Shown here in pieces: positions 41,214 through 52,583 of a DNA stretch of 64,000 nucleotides (the stretch's first letter is position 1; every line of letters starts with the position of its first letter). Both the position numbers and the translations under genes were made by a program. The notes beneath the pieces are model-generated. The model made no database searches. It was given only the letters and a program-made list of their open reading frames with translations, and had not been told where the DNA came from. The DNA is from Actinoplanes sp. N902-109 (GTDB lineage Bacteria > Actinomycetota > Actinomycetes > Mycobacteriales > Micromonosporaceae), in the NCBI RefSeq assembly GCF_000389965.1, contig NC_021191.1:6945501-7009500 (forward strand), given 5' to 3'.

Positions 41214-44200
41214 TGTCGACGCGCCGGTTGCGTGCCATTCCCGCCTTCGTCTTGTTGCTGGCCAGCGGGTTCGATTCGCCCCTGGTGACGATCACAACGC
41301 GCACCGTACGACCTGCCTTGAGCGTGCTGCACACCTGCCGGGCCCGCTTGCGGCCCAGCGCGACACCGGCGGCCTTGCTGCCCCGATCGTCGGTGTGGCC
41401 GGTGCAGGTGAGCGTCGCCACGCCGCCCAGCCTGGCCCGCATCGCCGTCAGATAGCGCTGCTGGGCCCGGCTGACCCTGGCCGAGCCGGTGCCGAAGTAC
41501 ACCGGCTGCGGCGCGGTGAACGAGCTGAGCACCAGGCTGGTCCGGCTGCTGGCGCGCAGTGTGCGGCCGCTCGAAGGCACGGTGGTGACCGCGACCGCGA
41601 CGGGGTAACCACCCGGGCGGGCGGACAGCGACCGGCCCAGCGCGTTGAGCGTGACTATCGCGGCGGTGCGGCGGCTGGCTGCCGTCATGACCACCGTGCC
41701 GCGACCGAGCGTGACCCGCTTGCCGGACACGGTGCTCCAGATCAGGAACGTGCTGCGGCCCTTGATCGCGCTGGTGAACGTCGCGGTGGCCGTCATGGTC
41801 GCCCGGCTGGGCGCACCCCGGGTCACCACCAGCTTGGGCACGATCACCTTGACCGAACCGGTCGACGGCTGCGGCCCGTCCGGGTTCTCGTTGCTGAACT
41901 CGCTGACCACGGCGGTGTACGTGCCGTCCACAATCGACCCGACCGCGTCGGTGAGCCGGTAGCGCACCGGGGTGGCCCGCCCGACGAACCCGGCGACCGG
42001 CACGAACGTGATGGTGCCGGTGGTGGCGTCCAGCGCGTACGTGCCCTGCCCGGCGACCGTCACCGTGGTGACCGGGTTGCCCGCCGCATCCAGCAGCGTG
42101 AGCGACCCCCCGGACGGCACCGGCAATGTCGTGGTCTGCGTCTCGTCACCGGCGCCCGAGCTGTCCGGCGCGGTCGGCGGCACGGTGACCGGCAACGCCA
42201 TCTGCCGGGTGGCACCCTGCGGGTCGACGCCCTGCGCCAGCAGCGTGTGACTGCCCACGGCGAGATCGGCGGGCACGGTCACCGGCGCCGCGAAGCTGCC
42301 GTCGCCGTCCGTGGTCACGGTGGCCAGCACGACCGGGTCCGAGTAGATGGTGACCCGTGCGGTGGAGTAGGGCGCGAATCCCGTACCGATGACGGTGATC
42401 TGCTGAGCCGGAACCGCCAGCGAGAGCTGGCCCTTGTCGGTGGTCAGGGTCAACGGCACGCCCGCCGGTACGGTCACCGGGGCGGCCGGTGCGGCCGGCA
42501 CGACGGCAGCCGAGGCCGGTGACACCGGGGACGTGCCGCCCGGTCCTCGCGCCACGACCGTGACGGTGTAGCTGGTGCCCGCGACCGCGCCGATCACACA
42601 GCTGCGGTCCGAGGCCGACGTCGTGGTGCAGGAGCCCGGCCCGGCGACACGGCAGCGGTGTAGCCGGTGACGTCACCGGAAGCGGCCGGCCACGACACCA
42701 CGATCGACGAGACACCCGCCGTCACCACCGGCGTACCCGGGGCGCCGGGAGCGCTGGGGGTGCTCGGTGCGGGCGGCACCGGCGCGACCGGAGTGGCCGG
42801 CTCCGACGGCAGCGACTCCGGACCGGTACCGGCCTTGTTGGTGGCGGCGACGGTGAAGGTGTACGCGGTGCCGTTGGCCAGCCCCGTCACCGTGCACCGC
42901 AGCGCCTGGCCGGAGGTGCAGCCGACGCCCTTGACCGGCACGCCGTCGTGATAGGCCCGCACGCGGTAACCGATGACGGTCAGACCGCCGTTGCTCACCG
43001 GGGCCTCCCACGTCACCGTGGCCTGCCCGGCAGCGGTGGTGACCCCGGTGACGACCGGGGCGACCGGCGGGCCGGCCGGGATGCCGGGCACGGCCCCGGA
43101 CGGCTCGCCCGGGCCGATCCCGTTCGCCGCCGTCACCGTGAACTGGTACTCCGTGCCGTTGAGCAGACCGGCGATGGCACACTCCAGCAGCCCCTCGGTG
43201 ATGCACTCCCGGCCCTTCACCGGCTCGCCGTCGCGGTACGCCTGCACCCGGTAGCCGACGACCGCCGAACCGTTGTCCCCGGGCGCCGACCACCGTACGG
43301 TCACCTTGCCGTCGCCGGGCAGCACGTCGGTCACGACCGGCGCCTCGGGCCGGTCCACCGGGATGGCCGCCGCGGAGGGGGCGGAGGCGTCGCCGGTGCC
43401 GACAGCGTTCGTCGCGGTCACCTGGAACGTGTACGCCGTGCCGTTGGTCAACCCGGTCACCGTGCACGTCAGCACCTCCGACGCGGCAACCCGGAACTCC
43501 GTGAGCGAGATCCCGGACCGCACCTGCGGCGTGCACGTCGCACCTTCGACCGGCTGGCCGTCCTGGTAGGCCTGCACCTTGTAGCTCGTGATCACCGGCC
43601 CGCCGTCGGTGGCAGGCGGGTTCCAGCTGACCGTTACCTGCCGGGGCGCGGCAAGCACGCCGGTCACCACCGGGGCGCCCGGCTTGCCGACCGGCACGGC
43701 CGACACCGTCCCGGACAGCTCGCTCTGCCCCTGACCGTTGGTTGCGGTGACGGTGAACGTGTAGGTCGTGCCGTTGGTCAGGCCGGTGACAGGGCACTGC
43801 AGCGACTCCTCCGGCGTGCACGTCGCACCCTCGATCGGCTGGCCGTCCAGGTAGGCCTGCACCTCGTACCCGGTGATCGCCGAACCGTTGTCGACCGGCT
43901 CCGCCCACGCGACGGTCACCACGCCGTTGCCGGCCCGCACGTCGGTCACGACCGGCGCCGCGGGCCGGTCGACCGGGGTGGCCGCCTTCGACGGGGCGGA
44001 GGCGTCGCTGGTGCCGGCCTCGTTCGTGGCGGTCACCCGGAACGTGTACGCCGTCCCGTTGGTCAGGCCGGTCACGGCACACCCGAGCGCCGTGCCCGAG
44101 GTGCAGGTCGCGCCGTCGACCGGCTGGCCGTCCAGGTAGGCCCGCACCTCGTACCCGGTGATCGCCGAACCGTTGTCCTTCGGCGCCGCCCACCCGACGG

Positions 44201-45496
44201 TGACCCGGCCGGCGCCGGGCAGCGTGCTGCTCACCGCCGGGGCATCCGGCCGGTCGACCGGGGTGACCTCGGCCGACGCGGCGGACGGGTCGCCCCCGCC
44301 GTTCTCGTTCAGGGCGGCGACGGTGAAGGTGTATGGCACCCCGAACACCAGGCCGGCGACGTCGCAGTGCAGGTCCTCGGCCGAGGCCGGCTTCTCGACG
44401 GAGCACGCCCCGCCTTCCACCGGCTGACCGTGCACGTATGCCTGCACCTCGTACGAGGTGATGTCCGCGCCGCCGGCACCGGCGGGCGCCGTCCAGCTGA
44501 CGGTGGCCGTACCGGACCGCAGCGAGACGCTGGGAACCCCCGGCGTGCCGGGCGTTCCCGCGGGCAGCGGGCCGGGATCCTCCGGCAGCGGGCCCGGGTC
44601 CTCGGGCCACGGCCACGGTTCCGGGTCGTCGATCACCGGCGGCTCGTCGGCCGGTCCGGCCCGGGTGAGCCGGACGACCTGGTTGTAGTCGAGCAGTGCG
44701 ACATAGAGATCGCCGTTCGCGCCGGCTCCGATCCCGTACGGCAAACTCACCGGCGATTCCAGGGCCGGTCCCGGCGCCGCCGGACCGCCGGAGCGGTTAC
44801 CGGCGATCTCCGTCACCGTGCCGCGCTCCGCCCCGGCCACCGCAATCCGCTGGACCAGGCTGCCGAGGTCCACGCCGAACAACTGCCCGTCCGTGTCGAG
44901 CGCGCCGGCACCCCCTCCTGGCCGTTGCCGGCGACGATCGAGAGCTGCCCGCTGGTCAGGTCGATCGCGCCGATCGCATGGTTGACCCTGTCGGTGAAGT
45001 ACAGCGTGTCACCGCCGACGGCGAGGTCGCCCACGTCGCCGAGGGAACTCTCCCGGGCCGGGCCCGCCGTCGGCGCGCCCTGATTGCCGGTGCCCGCAAA
45101 GATCGACAGCGTCCCGCGAGCATCGATGCGGTAGATGACGGCGCGCCAGCCGTCGGCCACGAAGAGATCACCGTCGTGCACCGCGATGCCCTGCGGAGCC
45201 CCGATGGCGGTCTCGGCGGCCGGGCCGGGGATGGCCAGGCCGTCGTTGCACCCGTTGCCGATCACCACCCGCAGCGTGCCTTCGGCGTCGACCGCATCGA
45301 CCTGACAGCTGGTGGCCTCGCTGAGGTACACCGTGCCGCTGACGGCATCCCACGCCACGTCGACCGGCGCGGACAGCGGTGACGATCGAGAGGTCGTACG
45401 GCTGCGGGTCCGGGGCGGCGAACGCCGGGGCCGGGGCGGCCAGCGCCGCCACCCCCAGCAGCTAGGGGAAGTCGGCTTTGCTCGTACCGTAAGCAC
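41197..45496 (-). pseudogene. Large secreted NHL/FN3/OmpA-domain protein broken by frameshifts
   Basis: One ancestral reading frame of roughly 1,430 codons is split across frames. The order is a signal-peptide-like segment (LLGVAALAAPAPAFAAP), NHL-type beta-propeller repeats (about 44,700-45,370), eight to nine FN3 repeats (about 42,600-44,500), Ig-like domains, and a C-terminal OmpA-like peptidoglycan-binding domain (TGHTDDRGSKAAG, NRRVDIKLTY). Breaks lie near the N-terminus (an in-frame stop before LLGV near 45,460, and a shift near 45,375), near 44,905 (one base missing in CCGGCGCG) and near 42,640 (one base missing in CCGGGCCGGG). Translation resumes perfectly in the next frame at each. 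Sequencing error in GC-rich repeats or true decay are both possible. Confidence 0.8.
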
Positions 45497-45559
45497 TTCC
45501 GGCCCGACAAATCCGACTTTCCCTCATCTTCGTACCGCCCGGTGCGGGTGAGCCCCGCC

Positions 45560-45594
45560 GACCGGCCGCCCTCGAGCAACGGTGGCGGGCGGTC
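45560..45594 (-). terminator. Hairpin downstream of the unknown gene at 45607-46110
   Basis: GACCGGCCGCC and GGCGGGCGGTC pair with a single mismatch around a 13-base loop, 13 bases past the stop. Confidence 0.55.
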
Positions 45595-45606
45595 GTCCGG
45601 GCCCGC

Positions 45607-46110
45607 TCAGTCGGCCAGGGCCTTGGCCAGGTTGTCCCGGAACGCGCGCTCGCTGTCGGTGATCTGGTCGCCGCCGATGCCGAGCACGCCGCCGGTGGAG
45701 GCCGCACCGACCACGCTTTCGGCGATCTCGACCAGCCAGTGCTTGTACGTCTCGGCGTCCTCGGGCGCCGCCTTGGCCGCGAGCAACGCCGACGCCTCGG
45801 CCGCCCGGGTGACCACGTCCTGGGCGTAACCGACCGGGTCGGCCGGTTCGATGGCCGGCAGCTCCTCGCCGCGGTCCGGGTCGCCGGTCGCCTCCAGCAC
45901 CGCCCGGGCGACCGCGGCGACCAGCGGGCTGGCCGAGGCGCGGGCGTCGGAGATCTCGTCCAGGCCGGCCTCCATCTCCTGCCGCGTCTTGCGGGCGCTG
46001 TCGTGGGTGGCCGCGCTGGCCGCGGTCACCACCGACTGCGGCAGGCCGACGAGCAGCCCCCACTCCGGGTCGGTAAAGCCGAACTGGGCATACAACGGTT
46101 CGTCCGTCAC
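45607..46110 (-). CDS. Conserved hypothetical protein, 167 aa
   Basis: Start chosen at GTG 46110 (VTDEPLYAQFGFTDPEW), with GAGG upstream. The protein is Ala-rich and mostly helical, acidic, without membrane segments. Segments such as GLLVGLPQSVVTAASAATHDS and EDAETYKHWLVEIAESVVGAAS suggest two helical bundles of similar layout. I do not recognise a function. It ends 13 bp before the terminator and is probably a single transcript. Confidence 0.7.
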   Translation of the reverse strand: MTDEPLYAQFGFTDPEWGLLVGLPQSVVTAASAATHDSARKTRQEMEAGLDEISDARASASPLVAAVARAVLEATGDPDRGEELPAIEPADPVGYAQDVVTRAAEASALLAAKAAPEDAETYKHWLVEIAESVVGAASTGGVLGIGGDQITDSERAFRDNLAKALAD

Positions 46111-46193
46111 GGGTGTCCTCACTTCCTGATACAGGCGACCAGGATCTAACCCGGGAGCCCGGCGGGCAAACCCGTTCACCGGTGCGGCGCGGT

Positions 46194-47084
46194 TCAGTGC
46201 CGGGCGGTGCGCGGGTCGGCCGTGATCCGCCCCTCGGTGCGGCCCTCCACCGCCTTGATCACCGCGGCCATGTCGGCAGTGCTGTGGCCCAGGGCTACCG
46301 TCTCGGCGTACAGGGCGTGGCAGACGTCGATCAGCGGCGACGCGATGCCGGCCGCCCGCGCCGCCTCCGCGATCAACCGGTTGTTCTCCAGCACGTCACG
46401 GATGGACGCCTGCACCTCGAAATCGCCGTCGACGAGCTTGGCCACCTTGACCTTCGAGATCGAGCTGGCCATCTGCCCCGCGTTCAGCACGGCGGCGAGC
46501 GTGGTCAGGTCCAGCCCGTGCCGCTCGGCGAAGTGCACCGTCTCGGCCAGCCCGGTGACCGTACTGATCAGGAACACGTTGACCGCGAGTTTCATCAGCA
46601 GCCCGCGCGGCACCGGACCGCACTCGACGATCTCGCGGCACATCGGTGCCAGCACCGGCCGCACCCGCGCCACGTCGGCGGCCTCGCCGGCGAGCATGGC
46701 CACCAGCTCCCCGGCCTCGGCCGGTTTGCGCGACCCGGACACCGGCGCCTCGACATGCCGTCCCCCGGCGGCCCGGATCCGCTCCCCCAGCTGCGCGGAG
46801 TACTCCGGCGCGGTGGTGCCCATCGGGACCACGACCCTGCCGCTGAGGTCGGGCACGTCCGCCAGCACCGCGTCGATCGCGGCCGGCCCGGCCAGCATCA
46901 CCAGCACCACGTCGGCGGCGGCGACCACCTCCGCCGGGCCGGCCGCCACCCGCGCGCCCGCGGCACGCAGCGGCTCGCAGCGGTCCGGCGTACGGTTCCA
47001 GACGATCAGCGGCGTGCCGGCGCGCGCCAGATTGAGGGCCATCGGCTGGCCCATGACACCCAGCCCCAGAAATCCGACAGTCAT
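46194..47084 (-). CDS. NAD(P)-dependent beta-hydroxyacid dehydrogenase (HIBADH family)
   Basis: Oxidoreductase of the 3-hydroxyisobutyrate dehydrogenase/GLYR family; cytosolic. The 296 residues begin with a Rossmann motif (MTVGFLGLGVMGQPMALNLARAG), followed by APVSGSRKPAEAGELVAML and the catalytic-Lys helix block LLMKLAVNVFLISTVTGLAE. A helical C-terminal domain ends the protein. Substrate could be a short beta-hydroxyacid or an imine (imine reductases share this layout). It starts ATG 47084 and is monocistronic by spacing. Confidence 0.9.
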   Translation of the reverse strand: MTVGFLGLGVMGQPMALNLARAGTPLIVWNRTPDRCEPLRAAGARVAAGPAEVVAAADVVLVMLAGPAAIDAVLADVPDLSGRVVVPMGTTAPEYSAQLGERIRAAGGRHVEAPVSGSRKPAEAGELVAMLAGEAADVARVRPVLAPMCREIVECGPVPRGLLMKLAVNVFLISTVTGLAETVHFAERHGLDLTTLAAVLNAGQMASSISKVKVAKLVDGDFEVQASIRDVLENNRLIAEAARAAGIASPLIDVCHALYAETVALGHSTADMAAVIKAVEGRTEGRITADPRTARH

Positions 47085-47132
47085 GCGCCGAAATCTCTCA
47101 CACCCCGGCCTTTCATACCGAGAGCCAATTGG

Positions 47133-47773
<641 letters not shown>

Positions 47774-47777
<4 letters not shown>

Positions 47778-49063
47778 GCCGCGGCCCGCAGCCGGATCGC
47801 CGGGACACAGGCGGAGATCGCTGTGCCGGCGCCCGGCTCGGACTCGATCTCCAGGGTGCCGGCCACCCGCTGCACCCGGTCGCGCATGGCGGTCAGGCCG
47901 TAGCCGCCGTCGGCCGCGGGCACCCGGGGCGCCGCCGGGTCGAAGCCGGAGCCGTCGTCGCGGACGTCGAGGGTCACGAGATCCTCCATGTAGGACAGGG
48001 TGAGGGCCACCCGGCGGGCCGAGGCGTGCCGGGCCACGTTGGTGAGGGCTTCCTGGGCGGTGCGCAGCAGGGCCGCCTCGATCTCCGGGAGCAACGACCG
48101 GGGCGTGCCGGTGGTGATCAGCTCGGCGGCGACGTGGTGCCGGGCCGCCCAGCCGGCGCTGAGCTCGCGCAGGGCGTCGGGCAGGGCCGCCGTGTCGAGC
48201 TGGTGCGGGCGCAGCGCCTGCACCGAGCGGCGCGCCTCGGCCAGGCTGTCCCGGGCGAGCTTCTTGGCGGCGTCGAGATGCCGCCGCCACCCGGCCTCCG
48301 GACCGCCCGCGGAGGCGGCCTGGTCGGCCGCCTCCAGCTGGGTGACGATGCCGGTCAGGCCCTGGGCCAGCACGTCGTGGATCTCGCCGGCCAGCCGCTG
48401 GCGTTCGTCGAGCACCCCGGCCTCGCGCGCCTGGACCAGCAGCTGGGTGTGCAGACCGGCGTTCTCGGCCATCGCGGCGGCCAGCTTGCGGTTGGCCTCG
48501 GCCAGCTCGTCGAGCATGACGGCGCGGCGCTCGTGGTGGCGGTCGGTGACGACGCTGAGGAACGTCATCGCGGTGCCGATCGACACGTTGAGCGCCACCA
48601 CGACCAGCAGCATCGCGGTGGCGTCCCGGTCGCCGAGCACCCCGAAGCCGCCCATCTGGGAGATGGCGGTGAGCGTGCCGATCGCGGCCGTGCCGGCGAA
48701 CCGCCACCGGCCGCGCAGGGCGTACAGCGTGAACAGGTAACCCGTCCAGGCGAAGAAGCCGTACAGCGGGTTCGTCCAGATCAGCAAGCCGATCAGGGCG
48801 AGCAGGCCGGCGAAGAACACCGTCATCAGCGGGCGGCTGTCCTGCCATCGGGGGTGCCCGGTGACGAACCACAGCAACCAGCCGGCGGTCAGCGCGGCGC
48901 AGGCGACCGACACCGGCAGCGACTGGTGGTCGACGTCCGGGTCGTTGCGGGCAGCGATCGTCAGCCCGGTCGCGGCGAGCAGGGCGGCATACGGCAGCAC
49001 CAGCCGCAGCCGCCGCATGAGCCCCTCGGGCGGGGGCAGCCGGTCCGTCATGTCACCCGTCAT
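47774..49063 (-). CDS. DesK-type sensor histidine kinase
   Basis: A 429-residue membrane kinase. The N-terminus has about five to six membrane helices (YAALLAATGLTIAA through LLVVVALNVSIGTAMTFL), then a short coiled coil. HisKA_3 follows with the phosphoacceptor His in LAGEIHDVLAQGLTGIV, and the ATPase domain has RTAQEALTNVARHA, DDGSGFDP and GGYGLTAMRDR. Start at ATG 49063 (MTGDMTDRL), 5 bp after the permease stop; the frame is open 65 codons further. Together with the regulator and transporter it forms a typical sensor-exporter operon. Confidence 0.92.
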
Positions 49064-49068
49064 CGCCC

Positions 49069-49809
49069 CTACTCCCAGCGGAACAGCCGGGCCGCGGCCA
49101 GCCCGCCGACCACTGTGTACGCCACCAGCACGGTAAGCGATCCCCAGGCCGGCCACGACCCCGCCATGGCCGCGCCCAGCGCCCGCTCCCCCGCACCCAT
49201 CGGACTGAAGTCGCTGATCGTGCGCAGGACCCCGGAGAAGTACTCCCGGGGGGTCCACAGGCCGGCGAAGAACATCAGCGGGAAGAACGCGAACGTACCG
49301 ATCGAGTTGGCGCCCTTGCCTGACGGTGCGATCGCCGCCACCACCAGCCCGAGCGCCAGCGCGGCCCCGGCGCAGAGCAGGAACGCGAGCAGGAAACCGG
49401 CGGGTTGCCGGGGCAGCTGCACGGCGAAGGCCACCCGGCCGACGATCAGCACCAGGGCGACCGACCCGGCCGCGGCGGCCAGGCTGGTGACCAGCTGGGC
49501 GCCGAGCAGCGTGCCCGGGCGCACCGGGGTGGTGGCGAAGCGCCGCAGGATGCCGCGCTCGCGATAGGTGGCCAGCACCATCGGCGACACCTGGAGCCCC
49601 AGCGAGGCCAGGGTCAGCACGATCGCGATGCCGACGTAGACGTCGATGACCCGGATGCCGCCGAGGTCCGGGTCGGCGTCGCGGAACGCCGGGATGCTGC
49701 CGAGGATCACCACCAGGACGGTCGGGAACAGCAGCGTGAAGAACGCCTGCACGGGCTCGCGCAGGAACAGCCGGAACTCCGAGCGGACCAGTTTGCCGAA
49801 GACGGTCAT
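49069..49809 (-). CDS. ABC-2 type transporter permease
   Basis: Membrane subunit of 246 residues with six helices and the ABC-2 pattern: basic N-terminus (MTVFGKLVRSEFRLFLREP), a helix followed by an external loop, and the C-terminal TPREYFSGVLRTISDFSPMGAGERAL segment. It works with the ATPase whose stop lies one base upstream. Such exporters handle antibiotics, lipids or peptides; no substrate is indicated. Confidence 0.92.
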   Translation of the reverse strand: MTVFGKLVRSEFRLFLREPVQAFFTLLFPTVLVVILGSIPAFRDADPDLGGIRVIDVYVGIAIVLTLASLGLQVSPMVLATYRERGILRRFATTPVRPGTLLGAQLVTSLAAAAGSVALVLIVGRVAFAVQLPRQPAGFLLAFLLCAGAALALGLVVAAIAPSGKGANSIGTFAFFPLMFFAGLWTPREYFSGVLRTISDFSPMGAGERALGAAMAGSWPAWGSLTVLVAYTVVGGLAAARLFRWE

Positions 49810-49810
49810 G

Positions 49811-50716
<906 letters not shown>

Positions 50717-50771
50717 GCCTCGAGCTTGGCCGTCCCGGGGCCGTCCCCGCGTCGACCGGTGGATGGCAAAA

Positions 50772-50797
50772 GGGGGTCCACCAACCGGTGGACCCCC
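50772..50797. terminator. Terminator between GT4 gene and ABC operon
   Basis: GGGGGTCCACC and GGTGGACCCCC form a perfect 11-bp stem with loop AACC, 14 bases past the glycosyltransferase stop and upstream of the ABC operon on the same strand. Confidence 0.8.
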
Positions 50798-50811
50798 GCA
50801 TCAACCGCGCC

Positions 50812-52017
50812 TTACGCCACGGCTTCGGCCTCGGTGCTGCGCCGGCCGGCCACGGCGGAGTAGACCGAGCCCAGCTGCGAGGCGACCCGCTTCCAGGAGT
50901 ACGCCTGGCGGGCCCGGTCCATCGCCGCGGTCGCGTACGCGAACCGGCGCACCTTGTCGTTGACCAGCCGGCGCAGCGCACTGCCGAGCGCCCGCGGGTC
51001 GCGGGCCGGGACCAGGTCACCGGTGAGACCGTCGACGACCGTCTCGGTGAGCCCGCCCACGGCCGTGCCGATCACCGGGACGCCGCAGGCCATCGCCTCC
51101 AGCGGGGCCAGCTCGAACTGCTCGCTCCAGGGCGCCGCCACCAGCAGGTCGGCCGACCGGTACCAGCGCGGCATGTCGCCGGCCGGCACCGCCCCGACCA
51201 GCCGCACCCGATCGGCGACGTGGTACTGCTCGGCCATGGCGCGCAGCCGCTTGGCGTGCGGGTCGGCGGCGAGCTGCTGGGCGGGCGGGCCGCCCACCAC
51301 GACGCACTCGGCGCCCGGGACGTACCGCATGGCCTGGATGACGTCGCCGAAGCCCTTCTGCTCGACCAGCCGGCCGACCGACAGGATGCGCGGGCGCTCC
51401 GGGTCACGCTCGACGACCGGGCCCTCGGGGGTGAAGCGGTCGCTGTCGACCCCGGCCGGGACCACGGTCAGCCGGGCGCGGGGCACGCCGATGCGCACCA
51501 GCCCGGTCAGCTCGTCCTGGCTCTGCGCCACGACCCGGTCGACGGCCCGGCCGAGCGCGCGCTCGTACCCCGTACGGGACGGTCCGGCGTTCTTGGCTGT
51601 GGCGGCGGCCTCGCCCAGCTCGTGGAAGGACTGCACCACCGGGACACCCACCTGGCGCGCGGCTGTCACGGCCGCGAGGCCGCTCGTCCAGTAGTGGGCG
51701 TGCGCCACGTCGGGCAGCCAGTCGCTGTCCCGCCACTCGGTCCGCAGCCACTGCGCGAAATCACCCATATGAGGGAGGAGAAGATCGGGGGCCAGGGCCT
51801 CAGGCGGGCCGGCGGGCACGTGCACGAGCTGGACGCCCGGACCCATGCCGACCATCGCGGGCAGGCCGGGATCGTCGCGGCGGACGTAGATGCGCACCTC
51901 GTGGCCGAGCTCGGCCAGAGCGGCGGAGAGCTCCCCGACATGCCGCTGCTGGGCGCCGGCCGCTCCGTCCGGGGCGGGCAGCGGGCTCGCGTGCTCGGAG
52001 ATCATGGCGATACGCAC
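50812..52017 (-). CDS. GT4-family glycosyltransferase
   Basis: A 401-residue GT-B enzyme. The N-terminal Rossmann domain opens MRIAMISEHASPLPAPDGAAG and contains VAHAHYWTSGLAAVTAAR. The C-terminal domain has LSVGRLVEQKGFGDVIQAM and the EX7E motif in SEQFELAPLEAMACGVPVIG. The layout resembles sucrose-phosphate-synthase/MshA-like GT4 enzymes. Donor and acceptor are unknown; the ADGAAGAQQRHV loop suggests a small soluble or lipid acceptor rather than PimA-type PI. It is monocistronic, divergent from the SRPBCC gene. Confidence 0.9.
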   Translation of the reverse strand: MRIAMISEHASPLPAPDGAAGAQQRHVGELSAALAELGHEVRIYVRRDDPGLPAMVGMGPGVQLVHVPAGPPEALAPDLLLPHMGDFAQWLRTEWRDSDWLPDVAHAHYWTSGLAAVTAARQVGVPVVQSFHELGEAAATAKNAGPSRTGYERALGRAVDRVVAQSQDELTGLVRIGVPRARLTVVPAGVDSDRFTPEGPVVERDPERPRILSVGRLVEQKGFGDVIQAMRYVPGAECVVVGGPPAQQLAADPHAKRLRAMAEQYHVADRVRLVGAVPAGDMPRWYRSADLLVAAPWSEQFELAPLEAMACGVPVIGTAVGGLTETVVDGLTGDLVPARDPRALGSALRRLVNDKVRRFAYATAAMDRARQAYSWKRVASQLGSVYSAVAGRRSTEAEAVA

Positions 52018-52130
52018 GTGGTCCTCCTCCGACAGCTTGATTCCGGGAGAAGACCGGAGTAGGGCTGGCGATACGCCGAGGAGCTTGCCCGTCCCCCGGA
52101 AGCGTAAACATCGCTCAGGCGGGTACAGGC

Positions 52131-52583
52131 GTGCTCGTGGCTATCGTGCAGCGTACCGTTCCGGCCCCGCCCGATCAGGTCTTCGCGGTCCTCGCCGACG
52201 GCTGGACCTACAGCGACTGGGTGGTGGGCACCGTACACATCCGCGACGTCGACGCCGGCTGGCCCGCCGTGGGCTCGAAGCTGCACCACAAGGCGGGGCC
52301 GTGGCCGCTGTCGCTGCACGACTCGTCCGAGGTGCTGCAGATGGAGCCCAACCGGCTGCTGGTGCTCAAGGCGGGTCTGTGGCCGGCCGGCGAGGCGACC
52401 ATCACGATGCGGCTGGAGCCGCTGGGTGCGTCGTCCACCCGGGTCACCATGGAGGAGACCTTCCACGCCGGCCCGCTGAACTGGGTCCACAACAAGCTCA
52501 ACGATCTCGTGCTGCACCGCCGCAACATCGAGTCGCTCCGACGTTTGTCGGACATCGCCGTCCGGGAAAAGAGCCGTTCGTGA
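52131..52583 (+). CDS. SRPBCC-family (polyketide cyclase/START-like) protein
   Basis: A 150-residue helix-grip protein with a hydrophobic ligand cavity; catalytic or lipid-binding role open. It shows VPAPPDQVFAVLADGWTYSDWV and the strand pattern LLVLKAGLWPAGEATITMRLEP, ending in a long helix (NWVHNKLNDLVLHRRNIESL). Start is GTG 52131 or GTG 52137 (VAIVQRT). Its stop overlaps the SDR start by 4 bp, so the two products probably work on the same lipid-like or ketone substrate. Confidence 0.87.
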   Translation: MLVAIVQRTVPAPPDQVFAVLADGWTYSDWVVGTVHIRDVDAGWPAVGSKLHHKAGPWPLSLHDSSEVLQMEPNRLLVLKAGLWPAGEATITMRLEPLGASSTRVTMEETFHAGPLNWVHNKLNDLVLHRRNIESLRRLSDIAVREKSRS

